A DNA stretch of 64,000 bases from Ophiosphaerella korrae (taxonomy: Eukaryota; Ascomycota; Dothideomycetes; Pleosporales; Phaeosphaeriaceae), in NCBI GenBank assembly GCA_028456385.1, contig JALNQF010000057.1, positions 124,001 to 188,000 of the forward strand, written 5' to 3'. Shown piece after piece: positions 1 through 12,108 of the stretch. The position numbers and the translations under genes were made by a program. The notes beneath the pieces are model-generated. The model saw nothing but the letters and a program-made list of their open reading frames with translations, did not search any database and was not told the DNA's origin. The first letter of the stretch is position 1; each line of letters begins with the position of its first letter.

Positions 1-1672
1 ACTTCTACCAGGTCATGGACATGCTCGACAAGCGACTCAACGATAAGGGGAAGAACTGGCGCCACGTCCTAAAGTCCCTCAAAGTGCTCGACTACTGCTT
101 GCACGAGGGCTCCGAGCTGGTGGTGACATGGGCGCGGAAGAACATCTACATCATCAAAACATTACGAGAATTCCAGTATATCGATGAGGAGAGCCGCGAT
201 GTTGGCCAGAACGGTAGGTTGCGCCATCCTTCGATCCGGCAGACATGGCTAATACGCGTGTAGTGCGAATGGCGGCGAAGGAATTGACATCATTGATCAT
301 GGATGAGGAGCGACTGCGCGCCGAACGGTCCGACCGAAAGACGTGGAAATCACGCGTGACAGGCATCGAGGAGTATCCCGGAGGGCATCATGGCGCTCAT
401 GATGGAGAGGGCTCACACCGACGCCCGCAAGACAGAGAGCAACGCCGCCAGCGCAGGACGGACGAGGAGGATTTGGAGTTCAGGTTGGCTCTTGAAGCAA
501 GCAAAAACGAAGCAGAGGAAGAGAAGAAGCGACGGGATCGTAATAATGCAACTGAAGGCGATGACGATGATCTTGCAAAGGCAATCAAACTGAGCAAAGA
601 AGAGGAAGAATTGCGCCGCAAAGAACTCGAGCAGACCAATGCCGATCTCCTATTCGGCGACGCACCAACACAGCCCACCCCATACCAACCCACGGGAAAT
701 AACCAGGGATACCAGCAGCAGGGCCAGGTTGACTGGTTCGGTAACTTGATGGATCAGAACCAACAACAGCCACAAAACACGGGATTTCTCAATAATGCAT
801 ACTCTCAGCCAACTGGAATGCAGCAGCAACCGCAGCAGACGGGCTTCCAGAACGGCTATGGTGGCTTTCAACAGCAGCAACAACCTACTGGATACGACCA
901 ATTTGGCAATCAGCAACAACAGTACATGCAACCGCAACAGACCCTTCAGCCACAGCAGACTTCGTTCAACATGAATAACCCTTATGGCCAGTTCGGCGGA
1001 TTTGACCAAATGGGTCAGCAGCAACAGCAGCAGCAGCAGCAGCAGCAACAGGACACACTTCAGCCAGGAAGCCATAACCCTTGGGCAGCCAGCAAACCCC
1101 AGGATTCGCTCATGCCACAGCCTACAGGGTCTAACAACCCCTTTGCTTCTTCCTTCACTCGACCACAACCCACACAAACACAGACTCAGCCATCGCTTAA
1201 TACCCTGACGGAACAGAAGACGCAAACTCAATTCAACAACACTTCGTTCAACCCGCCGGTGTCGTTCTCAACGCCACAACCTTCGCCCTTCCCAAGTGCC
1301 CAACAAGCGCAGCCGCAGAAAGAGATGGATCCGCATGCGGCCAGACTGAATGCCCTACTCGCCACCGGGGACGGCCAGGATACGTTTGGAAATACCGGCA
1401 ATCTCCGTATTCCAGCACAACACACGGCACCTGGGACATTTGTCAATTCAGCAGGTGCTGGGTTGAACCGAGTCAATGCCAATGCAACGGGCAGCAATCC
1501 GTTCCTCAATTCTCAATTCACCGGAATGCCTCAGCAGAACCGCATAATGCCAGCCCAGACAGGACCTGTGGGTGGTTTCGGGGCTAACCCGTATGGCAAC
1601 GCGAATCCATTCGGTGGCCAGCAGCAGCCGCAACAACGGCAAGCTGGGGGCAACAACTTAATAGACTTATAA
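1..1672 (+). CDS. Epsin (ENTH-domain endocytic adaptor), 5'-truncated by window edge
   Basis: Exons 1..213 and 264..1672; the 50-nt intron (GTAGGT...TAG, branch GGCTAATAC) restores the conserved junction DVGQN|VRMAAKEL of the ENTH domain. Codon phase puts the first full codon at base 3, so the start codon lies upstream of the window. In order: the second half of the ENTH fold, two acidic ubiquitin-interacting motifs (around EEDLEFRLALEAS and DDLAKAIKLSKEEEE), a long Q/N/P-rich tail with several NPF or NPF-like EH-binding motifs, and the terminal clathrin box NLIDL. Epsins bind PI(4,5)P2 at the plasma membrane, recruit clathrin and EH proteins and sort ubiquitinated cargo; yeast counterparts are Ent1/Ent2. 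The tail contains a run of 12 glutamines. Family assignment is firm; which epsin paralogue is not resolved. Confidence 0.95.
214..263 (+). other. Intron of the epsin gene
   Basis: Donor GTAGGT, branch-like CTAATAC, acceptor GTAG. Removing 50 nt joins the two ENTH halves in frame. Confidence 0.9.
1016..1051 (+). repeat. CAG/CAA microsatellite coding polyglutamine
   Basis: Twelve consecutive CAG/CAA codons inside the epsin tail. The mix of CAG and CAA suggests some interruption, but length polymorphism between strains is likely. Confidence 0.9.
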
Positions 1673-2151
1673 GTGGGGCATGGGGGATGGGAGGGCGAAA
1701 TGTTGATGTTATTTTTCAAGTTGTTTGACAATCATGGGGCAGCGGTTTTTGTCGAGATCGAGTTGGCATATGGAGCAAATGCTACTGTTCTCAAGCGCGT
1801 CGACGGGAGGGATCACCAGGCAAAAGTGAGTGGCGAAGCTACCTTGAAACGGAAGAACGCTGTAGATATTGTATGATTCTTTTCATAGGTAGTGTTTCAT
1901 ATTCCTACGCCCCCGCCGTGATAGACGCCATGCACTCCCCAGCACGCGCCGCAGCACCACGTGACCGCCTTCTTATGCGCCGCCTGCCCTAAGCTACGGG
2001 AACGTCCCTGTGGGGCGCCAACAACCCTGCTAACCCCGCAGGCTCGCTTTGTACCTACAGGCCCCGTCCTCCCAACGTTCCCCCCCTCGACACACCCGCC
2101 GCCTTGCTCGCCAAACATTCTTACGACCCACAGCTAATAACCCAAAAGGCC
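1673..2151. other. Intergenic, epsin 3' UTR and next gene's 5' region
   Basis: No credible coding frame. Holds the epsin 3' region and a C-rich leader just before the 2EXR-like gene. Confidence 0.6.
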
Positions 2152-2913
2152 ATGAGCGCCAAACGCCGCCGCCGCGACCCACCCAACACGCCGCCCAAAC
2201 GCGCCCGCCGCAAACCCTCCGACCCCTCCATCTTCCCCTTCATGCGCCTCCCCGCTGAGCTACGCCTACACATCTACACCATGGCGCTGGTGCGCCCCTT
2301 CCCACTACCACTACACACGCCGCGCGCATCAAGCACGCCTCCCCCCCCGTCCCTCCTCCCCCCGCTCGCCCTCCCGCCACTCGACCCCGTGGTCCCCACC
2401 CTGCTGCGCCTAAGCCGCCAGATCCACCGCGAGGCGCGCCAACTGCTGTACGCAGAAAACACGTTTACGCTGACGCTTGCGTCCGGGATACACACTTTGT
2501 CGACTCTGCATCAGCGGTCGCGCTCGCTGATTAAGCATGTTGTGCTGACGATTCCGAGTCACCATGATATCCTCGATGGGTTCGCGGATCTTGTGAGGTT
2601 GGGTTTGCGGTATTGCTGGGGGTTGAAGTCGTTTCGGATCATTTTACACACGGGACTGCCGGACGATGGGAGGGCGGGGAGCGCGAATAGCGTGTATGCA
2701 AATGCGTTTCATATTCTAAGGTGGTTGCCGCGGGGGTGTAGTGTTATATTGGAGGGGTGTGTGAGTGAGACGGTGAGGAGGGTGGTTGTGGAGGAGGGGC
2801 GGCTAATGAGTGTTTTGGATGAGGTGAGTTCGTGTTGAGCATGTGGTGTGCGTGGCTAATAGGTGCAGACGAGTTATTTGAAGAGGCAGCATCAGATGCC
2901 CGAGCGGCATTAG
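2152..2913 (+). CDS. Small 2EXR-domain-like protein
   Basis: Exons 2152..2823 and 2869..2913; the 45-nt intron (GTGAGT...CTAATAGGTGCAG) adds a 14-residue C-terminus, about 238 residues in total. I start at the ATG at 2152 because upstream in-frame codons contain no ATG. After a basic N-terminus (RRRRDPP...PPKRARRK) comes the signature FPFMRLPAELRLHIYTMAL, which is the F-box-like 2EXR motif of many fungal orphan proteins, then the usual LLRLSRQIHREARQLLY segment. A proline-rich insert (PPPPSLLPPLALPP) sits between them. Function is unknown; 2EXR proteins are presumed protein-interaction modules. The basic N-terminus could be a nuclear signal. Codon use is strongly C-rich in the first half and G-rich in the second, which is odd for such a short gene. 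Confidence 0.75.
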
Positions 2914-3541
2914 GATGGGGTTGGGTGGACATGTGGGCGGAACCGTGGTTGAATTATCCACGTTTTGAATAGTCGACACGTTGTGATGTCGTCAAAAGAC
3001 AAGCTGCCCAGTGAATGCTAATTGTTTGTATTTTGGCTCTACTTGCGTAGAAGATATTGTGTAGTCTAAAGCGGATATAAATCCTTCATTAAGTACCAGT
3101 CTAGTGAGCGCATGTGTGTGCAGAAAGAAAAAGCAGGCAGAGACAGTCTGAAGAGACCAAGATCGCCGACGCCCCATGATACCGCGCAAGGGACGCCAAA
3201 CTCCAGCAAACTCCTACAGCCATCGTGGAGAATTCTGACGAGGTAGAAAAGATAACCACGCCTAAGCAACCAAATTCACAGATGCCTGCAACAAATGAAA
3301 TCGGGGTGGCTGAATACAAATGAAAAACAGCCCTGAGCGCGACGAAAAGACAGGGAATTAGTGTATGGGGCCTGCAAAGCTGATGCAATCCACTCTACAG
3401 GTACCCGGACCTTCGAGATAACACACCGACTAGCAGGTAGGAAACTTTTGGGAGAACACAGGGGTATAATCCTGCCAAAGAACACCGGAGTAATGGACTC
3501 GAGAGATGAATGTACTAGTGATACAAAGAAAAATGGCGAGC
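2914..3541. other. Convergent intergenic region
   Basis: Lies between the 3' ends of the 2EXR-like gene and the C2H2 factor. Only short shadow frames are present. Confidence 0.6.
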
Positions 3542-5071
3542 CTATTGGACAGCAGGCGCCCAAAGATCGTTGCCCATACGTTGTGGGTTGGCATTATAGT
3601 GGTCCGGCTCCGTGCTGTTGGGGCGGCGGATGTTGTGGTTCTGGTAGTACATGCTGTTGTTTGTGTTGCCGTACTGGGGTTCAGGATATACATAACCGTT
3701 CTCTGCAGCGCCAGGAGACGGAAGAGCCTGTTGGGAGGGTGATTGCCAGCCCATGGCAGACATGTGAGGGCTTCCGTTGGCGCTGGTGGTGCCACCAGAC
3801 TGGTTGTGGTTCGCGGACGCAGGTGGCTCGAGAATGGGAGGAGGTCCGTAGGCACTGGGATGGGAGGTAATGGCGGGACGGGTGCCGCTCACGCTCGATG
3901 TGTATGACTGCGAGGTCAAGGCAGGGGACGCGCGCGGGCTGGGCTGCGGCATCTCGTTGCGCATGTGAGGGGGGACGTTCATACTGCCCATATACGCGTA
4001 GTCGGTGGCTTGGCGGTGCATGCCAGGAACAACGCCAGCCGGCATTCCGTTAGCAGGCGAGAGTGACAGAGTGCGGTCGCCGGGAGAGGGTGTGTTGAGG
4101 GGTGAGGCATTTTCTGAGTAGTCACCGCCATCGGAACGACCAGTTCGGCTCGGTGCGGCTGCACGGGAAGCAAGGGCAGCGGCAGTAGCGGCAGCAGCCT
4201 CTTCCACAGTACCAGTGTGATGATTTTGATGACGGGTCAAAGTGGTCCGACGCGTAAATGTTTTTTGGCAGTCGGCATATGGGCACTTGTATGGACGCTT
4301 TCCAGAGTGGATGCGACGATGGCGTGCCAACGAGCTGGAGTCACTAAATGGCTGGGATGTATTAGCGCAGTGTGCAGGGAGGCGGGCAAAGAAGACATAC
4401 CTTGCCGCAGCGCTCGCACATATGAGGCTTTTCGCCGGTGTGGACGCGTTGGTGGACAGTCAGGGCAGAGCGCTGAATAAATTGCTTGCCGCAGTTGAGG
4501 TAGTCACACACGTGGGGCCGGATGCCACTGTGGATACGTTCTGTGCAAGTCAGTGCGTGCTTTTGCGTGTTCGGGGCCCAAGCTCCTTACCATGACGTGC
4601 AAGGTCACTGCGTCGCGCGAAGCCCTTGCCACAGGTCGAGCAGGCAAAGGCCTTAGGTGGACCAGTGTCAGAGGCAGGACGGCCGCCCTGGTGCTGGTCA
4701 GGCACCTGCTGCGGTTGCTGGCCGTATGCGTGATCTGGGGGGTTGGGAATGTAGTTATTGTTGTTGAGCATGGGCATAGGGGCCTGCATTTGCGACGGCG
4801 ACGGGTAGTTCATGTGCTGCTGGGGCAGGGACGGGTACGAGGGCAGCGGCTGCTGGGGCTGCTGCGACGAGTATCGCGATGAGTCTGAGGGATGGGGCGA
4901 CACGCCGCGTTCTGAGCCGTTCTCCGACTTGATGCGGCCGCCGTTCATGTAGGGCGGCGCGCCGAAGTGCTGTTGCTGCATATCGTGCTGCATGGCGTGC
5001 TGCATGCCGAAGGAGTGACCTGTGCCTGCGTATGCTGTTAATCGCGCGTTCAATATCGTGTCTAACTCCAT
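3542..5071 (-). CDS. C2H2 transcription factor with four tandem zinc fingers
   Basis: Minus-strand exons 5071..4591, 4540..4401 and 4351..3542 (introns of 50 and 49 nt), giving 476 residues. Using the acceptor at 4352 rather than the nearer TTTAG avoids an immediate stop and yields the classic finger [20 protein letters not shown]. Four fingers run from about residue 140 to 250: [53 protein letters not shown] and [19 protein letters not shown]. The flanks are disordered and rich in Q, P, S and N. The finger pattern (QRSALTVH then [12 protein letters not shown]) resembles the FlbC/Azf1-like group of fungal regulators; I do not assign a name. It should act in the nucleus as a sequence-specific DNA binder. 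A very long upstream region (about 4 kb to the next gene) suggests a long 5' leader and complex control. Confidence 0.9.
4352..4400 (-). other. Intron 2 of the C2H2 factor
   Basis: GTATGT...CGCTAATAC...CCCAG on the minus strand; the alternative TTTAG eight bases downstream would create an in-frame TGA. Confidence 0.85.
4541..4590 (-). other. Intron 1 of the C2H2 factor
   Basis: GTAAGG...CACAG on the minus strand; splicing joins RSDLARH to ERIHSG. Confidence 0.85.
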
Positions 5072-8000
5072 GGTGGACGGGGCGAGAGCGCGCAGAGAGG
5101 GCAGGAGCCGGAGGCACAAGAGGGCCTGTCGGACAAAAGACAAGACGGGACGGTGCGCACCAGTGATGGGAAGGGCAGGCGGCGGCCTCGCGTGTATGGG
5201 CGCGGGCGGGCGGTGGTGGCGGGCGTAGTGGTGGTGGTGGTGGTGACGATAGACGTGGTCAAGGTAGCGGTGGTGGTGCAGCGAAAGGGTCGAGGTGGCC
5301 CCGTCGTGAGTCGAGCTGTCAGTTCAGACCGCGTGTAGGTCAATGCAGAGGTTGCACTAGATGGCGAGGTCACGGTCAGTTGATGGTCGAGGCAGATGCG
5401 CTGGAGCGAGGGCAGAGGGAAAAAAGAGGAACGCAGAGCGCGCAAGGAAAGTGCCAGGTGCAGGACTAGAACTTCTCTCGTCGGGCTGGCTGGCACGCTG
5501 GCCACGTCCTACTGGGCAGAAAAGGGGAATGCAGCGGTGAGGGCCCTGCAGCGGGACCGCGCGGGCTGCACGCGGCGGCAGGGCACGCAGCGACGAAAGG
5601 GACTTACCTGAGAGATCAAAAGACGGGCAGGAGAACAGGGCAGAGGATGGCCGTGATGGAGTTGAGGTTGAAGGGTGCAGGTATTTGCTGCTTCTGCTCT
5701 TGTTGCGCGCTGTAGAACTGTGCTAGGCCGGAAGCGTCCTGGCGTGCTAGTCCGAGTCGCCCCTTCCTGACAATTGATGTGCAGGCAGGCGCAGATGGAT
5801 GCGATGCGTGCACGGGCCGCTGTGCTTTGGACCGCCTCACCCACTGAAACGGCAAATCTCACGCGGTTGCTGTGACTGATGCTGCTGTTCTTACTGTGTG
5901 CTGTGTGCCGTTTGCCGTCCTTGAGCCGCCCGCGACGAGCCGTGGATGATGGCCGAACCCTGGGGCGTGTGCTGCTGCTGCACGACGGACCCAGCTCCGA
6001 TCTGCGATGCACTGATGCACTGATGCTCGAGACGGCGCGGGTGCTGTAGTCGATAAATTGGCCAACGATGGCGAGATCGGTTCGAATTATGGAGGGGTAG
6101 GTATGTACTGTAGTAGATTCCTATGCAGTGTCAGTCGCGGCTCCAGCTGTGCATGGGTTCGTGGGCGCTGACTGTGTCGTCTTGTTGCTCGCTGACTAGT
6201 TCGGAGTCCTCCCTGTCCTTTTTCTCTCTCTTTGTCTTACTATGCTGTCGTCCTCAAATGGCGGGAGGTAGGTCACAGCCGGTATCAAACACACGTAGCA
6301 CAATTAGATCAAGCAGGCAAGCACCTTCTTCAACATCGGTGACCAGGGGACGCTCAAGTAAGTACCAAAGGCACATGGAGTCATATCACGCTACAGCTGC
6401 ACCACGATTCGTGCTGCTCGTCCGCTGCCACAGGTCCTGGCGCTGGGGTAATCTTGCGGCCTTGTTCGAGGCGTAGGTGGCGCTCTTGTGTGTGCACATG
6501 GGATCCACAACCCGGGCGGCAGCGGATATCTACCATAGTCCATAGTCGTGGAGCTGCATGACCGCACTGCACACATGGAGCTCGACTCCCGAGCCACAAG
6601 ATGAGCTCTAGGCCAGCGCTGCCAAATCAAACCAACCACCCGTTCGCGCAGCCTACACTCCGACGCGCTTCCGGAAATAGTGCACTGCTCAGGAATGATG
6701 CTGGGCTCTCTTCTCGAAGCCCGCTAGAACAAGGGCGCGATTCTGTCCAGGGTGGCCTGGTCGTACAGCGGGCGACCAGTTTGAGCCGCCGTCAGGCCCG
6801 AGCATTGCAACACCATCACGAGACGGCATTGCATTGTCGACCTGGCCAGCCACCACCGCGCTGCCGCTGCCATTGGTAGAAACGAGCTTCACGTGGAGGC
6901 GTGAAACGCAAGAGAAGACGAACTCATGGTGGCTGCAGAGCTCGCCGTTGGCCCTAGCCAGGCTCCCAGTGATCAAAGAACACGGCAACCACGACGAATC
7001 AGCACAGGTTATCCTGAATCGCTAGACGACATCACAGCCGACTGTTTCTATTTTATTGCAAGGCATTGAGGATACTACATTGCTATCATACCACCGACTG
7101 CCTAGGTAATTGTGTAGCTGTCCTTGTGGCGCCTACCCAGCCCGGTGGTACCTTCCTACCAGCGGTGCCCCTGACTCGCTGGTACGACGATACTTTCATG
7201 CCACACTCGGCTTCTCATAATCAAATACCAAAACCTCGTACTTGCACATGACAATATGCCGCTGCAGCCTTGCACTCGCAGCCCAGCTCCATCAGCATGA
7301 CTGCACCGCCATTGTCGAATTTTAGCTAGCTAAATCTGTCATCTATGCGCCGCCAGATTCTATCCATACTCCCTGATATGTACGCACCTATTGCACAAGC
7401 TGCACGGCAGCCCGATCGCTCTGAAGCCCAAGCCCCTTGCTCTTCCAAGCTTCCACCAGATCCGTCTGTGCATTGCGCGTTCCAAAACCCCAGTGCAACC
7501 GCTTCCGGACCCACCATGAGCCTCACTGTGTTTCGGTCTGCTCACTCCAACCACGTAGGCCCCGTTGTTTCCTCCAACTGACACGCGAGACACAACAGCA
7601 GCATGTCTCGCCTATGCACTTCTTGCTGCGTGTCCCAAAGCCCCAATTGCCAAGACCATTGTCGGCGGCTACATCCCTCCTACTTCTTCCCCCCCGCCCC
7701 CGATGCATTGCACTATTCCAACAACATCGCTGCAGGCCTGTTTCACCATTTTCTGTTCGCCGTGGCCAAAGCTCCTGGGGAATTACTCCGGCCTACCTAT
7801 TCTTGTCATCACAGGTACCCAGTGCGTCAGAGTGCCATGTGTCCCGTGTCAGCCTGGTCTGCCACTGGCTCAGCGGTTGTGGCCCCAACTCACATGCACC
7901 CACCTTCGCGACGGCGCCCCTTTGCGGCCATCAGCCCCAGCCAACGTCCCGAAACCAGGGTGACTTGTCGCACCCCTCCTACAAGGCTTCTAAAACAGTC

Positions 8001-9138
8001 CAAGCGTCCTTCCACGCAATTTCTAGAAGAACGCTTGCACGGCCCGGGCACAGAGTGTCTTGTGCGCATCCATGTCCCTTGTCCTTTCCAGAACATTGCC
8101 CCTTTTACTAACCCTAGTCATGCCGAACAAAGACACAGGAGATAAATGAGACCGAGGTCTCATTTTGTTGGCGACTACTTTGGGTTGCGTTGCAGTGAGC
8201 TGTAATTAGTCTATTCGTTCAGGGAAAGATTGCTACTACGTAGTCCACGCTGTTCGCCTTGCGCTGAGCATGCCATGTTCACCACGGGAGCTACCGTCGT
8301 CGACGTTAGCCTACAGCCGCATTGAAAACAACGCGTCCATCGGCCCTAACGTTGGAATTGCCCCGGCTATCATTCTTATGCCGGCCACCTTGTAGCGGGA
8401 ATTGAACCGTTGCCCCGCGACATGCACACCGCTTTTATCCAATCCCTTGTACGAATCTAACGCAAGGTCACCCTTGGGCATCGCTCGTGTTAATTGACAG
8501 CAAACGGCGGAATTCAGTGGTTGCTTCTCTATCAGAGTCATAGCCTGAAGAACCGCACAATTGGGTCGTACCCCAGCCCATCCCGCCGAGGCTGACAGCG
8601 TAACGATCAGTGCTTCGGATCTCGGTCGTGCAACATCCCCAAGATTCGGAGACTTTGTAGGCTTCGTTACACACTGCCGAGGCTTGGGCACGATGGCTAT
8701 ACGGCGGCCGGCCTGAGCTTGAGTGGCGATGAGTGCACATACGAACATGACAGACAAAGTTTTGCATCCACATTGATGGCGTACGCTTGATTCGCGTTGT
8801 ATTGCGTCAAGATAACCTTCACACCAGCCACCAAGCACCACCAGTCAATGAGAAGCCTAATTTATACGACACGATTTCTCGTAACTACAATTATTGAATC
8901 ACAAACACCCACCAGCCACAATGTTGGAGAATATGAACTCATTTCAAAAAGGATAATCGATAAATACATTCACTTTTACATCCAACAGTAGTTTGATAGG
9001 ATTCAAGAGCAATGCTGATTAAAAAAACACCACTAATATACATCGAGAACGAAAGATCGTCCACCGAGCACTCGTCACCAAGCCGAACAACGCCGTGAGT
9101 GCCATCGTATGCACACCTTGTTACCAATTGCCCAGACC
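5072..9138. other. Long gene-free upstream region of the C2H2 factor
   Basis: About 4 kb. Contains a (GGT)n run near 5227-5244, CT-rich and CA-rich stretches and many short overlapping frames without family features or convincing splice structure. Its 9-kb end holds the flavohemoglobin 3' region. I read it as promoter and leader of the minus-strand C2H2 gene, but a non-coding RNA is not excluded. Confidence 0.5.
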
Positions 9139-10395
9139 CTAGACCCTCGGTACTCCGCCGGTGCCGAACAGCTCCATCTTGACCCTTTCTGCGGGAACAC
9201 CATAGCTCTTGAGCTTAGCCTCCATATCCCGCATGAATTGCGTCGGGCCGCAAACGAAATAGGTCGTCTTATCGTTATCGCCGTGAAGAAGCTGCTTGTC
9301 CACCTTGTCCAAGTCGACACGGCCCTCGATATCGTAATCAGTGCCCTGGACCTCCGACTCCTTGGGATGTGAAGCAAAATACACAGTGCGTAGATTCGAA
9401 TTCGAGGCCGCCAAGTCATCAACATGTTTCTTGAACGCCCTCGCCCCCGAATGACGCGCGCCCTGGATCCACGAAATCGGCCTGGAATCCGCTTTGCTGA
9501 CCAACGTATTCAAGATACTGGTCAAGCACGTTAAGCCCACTCCCGCTGACACCAGCACAATAGGCGCATCACCTAGCCCTTGCTCGTCTAAAAAGAAGTC
9601 GCCAAAGGGATGCGATATACGCACCACATCTCCCACCTGCTTCTTCTCATGCAGCAGGTTCGAAATATAGCCCTCATGCGTCAAACTCTTGTCCTCCCCA
9701 ATTTCCAACCCAGGCTCCTTCTTCACGCTAATGCGTAGATACCCCTTACCCGGCGCATCACTCAAGCTGTATTGTCGCGCCTGCCACACGCCGCCGTCGA
9801 GCTCATCGACAAACACGTTGACGCTGATATACTGCCCGGGCTTATACATGGGCAACTTTAACTCAGCCTCTACGGGCGTGAGGTAAAACGACGTAATGTT
9901 CTCGCTCTCCTTCTCCTTGCGCGCAATCGTGAAGTCTTTCCAGTCATCCCACCCGTTCGTCGACTTGTACAGCCCGTCCTCCTTGCCAATCATCAAGTTC
10001 GCCAGCTGCCAGTACGCAGTGCCCCACGCGCCGAGGATCTCGGGCGTCGCGGCGTCGCCTAGCACCGCCGCCAGCGTCTCGATCAGATGCTTCCCTACGA
10101 TAGCATATTGCTCAGGCCGGATGTACAGCGTGGCGTGCTTGTGGCATATGAGCTCGACAGCGGGGCTGAGCACCCCAAGATTATCGATGTTTGCGGCGTA
10201 GGCGTACAGAGCGCCAGCAAGGGCTTGTGGCTGGTGGCCCGTTGCTTGGTGCGTGTTGTTGAAGACGTTTTTGAGCGAGGGGTTCGCGGCTATCATGTCT
10301 GCGTAGAACTTCTTGGTGATGGTGAGGCCGTGCTCCGCAAGTACAGGCACAGTCGCCTTGATGATTTGCACTTGCTCGGGGGTAGGAGATGTCAT
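9139..10395 (-). CDS. Flavohemoglobin, nitric oxide dioxygenase
   Basis: Single exon, 418 residues, normal for the family (about 400). The start at MTSPTPEQVQ is chosen because it begins exactly at the globin domain; the frame stays open upstream to 10518, but that part looks like leader and contains the TATA box. Globin domain about 1-145: B10 tyrosine in TKKFYADM, proximal histidine in CHKHATLYIRPEQY. FAD domain: RQYSLSDAPGKG. NAD domain: VLVSAGVGLTCLTSILNTL and FVCGPTQFM, ending ELFGTGG. It converts NO and O2 to nitrate using NAD(P)H and protects against nitrosative stress. No clear mitochondrial targeting sequence precedes the chosen start, so a cytosolic form is likely. Confidence 0.96.
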   Translation of the reverse strand: MTSPTPEQVQIIKATVPVLAEHGLTITKKFYADMIAANPSLKNVFNNTHQATGHQPQALAGALYAYAANIDNLGVLSPAVELICHKHATLYIRPEQYAIVGKHLIETLAAVLGDAATPEILGAWGTAYWQLANLMIGKEDGLYKSTNGWDDWKDFTIARKEKESENITSFYLTPVEAELKLPMYKPGQYISVNVFVDELDGGVWQARQYSLSDAPGKGYLRISVKKEPGLEIGEDKSLTHEGYISNLLHEKKQVGDVVRISHPFGDFFLDEQGLGDAPIVLVSAGVGLTCLTSILNTLVSKADSRPISWIQGARHSGARAFKKHVDDLAASNSNLRTVYFASHPKESEVQGTDYDIEGRVDLDKVDKQLLHGDNDKTTYFVCGPTQFMRDMEAKLKSYGVPAERVKMELFGTGGVPRV

Positions 10396-10521
10396 GTCTT
10401 CTTCGTCTTGGGTTTTCTTCTTGTTGTGATTGATTGACTTGGTAATTACCTTGCAAACCAGGTCCTGTCGAAAATGTGCTGTGGATAGATAACTGAAGTC
10501 CCACCCTACCCACTCCATCCT

Positions 10522-10528
10522 CTATATA
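10522..10528 (-). promoter_or_regulatory. Candidate TATA box of the flavohemoglobin gene
   Basis: TATATAG on the minus strand, about 127 bp upstream of the chosen ATG, preceding a pyrimidine-poor leader. Position is typical of an inducible fungal promoter; not proven. Confidence 0.45.
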
Positions 10529-10970
10529 CCCTCCCCCATCCTCACCTCCTTCCTACAACTCCCGCACATTCTACATCTCCGCGGTACCTGCTCGTTTCCA
10601 TTCCAAGTCTATGCGGAAAAATATCACACCCTACATCATACGTGCGTTACGCGAAGCCCGGTCGCCCTGCCACGCTGCGCGCAAAAATGCTGGCAATTAC
10701 GTACTTTGCACGTGCGCGGTGCACTTCTCCGCCGCTTCCGTGTTGGAAGGCAAGGGTTTAAGAACCGCTTGGGAGGCTAGGCTATGTTTGGTGTCAAATG
10801 GTGCAGGCGTATGGTATGTAATCAGGCCCGGTGAGGTGGATGAGCTGTGCAGATGATGACCGCCGCGCGGGTTACAAGGACTGCGATTACCGAGTAACAT
10901 ACCATACCCATTGCCCACTCACTCCCTTTCCTCATCCCTCTTATCCCTCCCCCGCCCCATCCATTTCGCA

Positions 10971-10990
10971 CAAACAAACAAACAAACAAA
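10971..10990 (+). repeat. (CAAA)n microsatellite
   Basis: Five tandem CAAA units in a C-rich context. Confidence 0.85.
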
Positions 10991-12108
10991 AAACCACATA
11001 GGCACTTGCAGGTACCACACATTTCCCTCGCCAAACCCTGCCCCATCATTCGAGCCCCCCCTCTCCCCCCATTTTGACATTGTGGCTATCCATCGTGTGT
11101 TTTTATGACCATATTTTACAAAATATCACCTCATCGTGCAGCCGATTTCTTCCGCAGCGTGTAAGCAGGAATTGGGCGCGGCGATTCGCACGTATGATCG
11201 GGGTGGTGTGATGTTGAGGTTTCTCCGCGGGGTGGGGCGCACGTGATGGGCGTGTATTTTTTGGGTTTGCAACAATGTTTTGGGTGAAAGGCTTCGTATG
11301 TGAGACGAATGTGGTGAGCGTAGGCAGGGTATGAGAGGTGGCTAATAGTCGATGATGGTGTGGTACGATGAGTTTTTAGACGGTAGGATGGGCTTTTCTT
11401 ATTGTGTGAGCGTCTGTTTCTTGTTTTATTTCGTTGAATTGTTTGTTCGTCTTTCGTTGTTCTGTATTTCAAGTCATTTTGCAAAAGAGAAGGAAATTGG
11501 TAGTTGCGCGTGCGTGCGTATATATATATGTGTGTGTGTATTCAACTACCGGCAGGTAAATCTTTCATCGATGCAAACACGAGTTCCGTCTGGACTGGGA
11601 ACTGCTAATATACCAAAGGGAAAAACAATATATACAGCATATTCGATGGGATAGTGTACCAGAGAGTCAACTCCAAAAATACTAGTGACAGAAGCGTGGG
11701 TCGGTACAACAGTTATGCTGTAACTATGCTGTTTCAGGGTCGTTGTCAATCCTAGCCCCACTGGCGATCCAATTTCTATCAACACTTCAATCATCGTTAT
11801 ACTCATCAGCCGTCTCCTTATATGTATAAGAAGAGGAACGAGTTATTCAGATATACAATGGTACTTCGGTACTCTCTGAAGTAAGGTCAATTAAGTAAGC
11901 ACAAGAATACTCAACATTTATTTGCCAACTTTCCAGGTAGGCGAAAGGCGAATGTGAATGATGCCAGAAATATGTATCGTCGAGCTTCAGAAATGCACAC
12001 TGTATAGGCCGCTTCCGCTTGACAAATTTCTCGAATGTTTCCTAAACAACTTGCTAAATCGCCGCCTGCCTACCGCCAATTTTTAGATTAGCAGCGACGA
12101 AAGACGCC

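Larger units (their letters stand above)
10396..12108. other. Gene-free intergenic region with simple repeats
   Basis: Contains the flavohemoglobin promoter, a (CAAA)n run near 10971-10990 and a TA/TG dinucleotide run near 11518-11538. No supported gene. Confidence 0.5.

Noticed and set aside
650..1231. 193-codon minus-strand frame, leucine-rich
   Set aside because: Mirror image of the CAG/CAA-rich epsin tail; the leucine run is the complement of the glutamine codons.
7437..8111. 224-codon plus-strand frame
   Set aside because: Cysteine, proline and serine-rich without domain, start context or splice structure; two neighbouring frames are equally open, so it is a composition effect.
8311..8841. 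176-codon minus-strand frame upstream of the C2H2 factor
   Set aside because: No family features and no splice partners; kept as part of the gene-free region.
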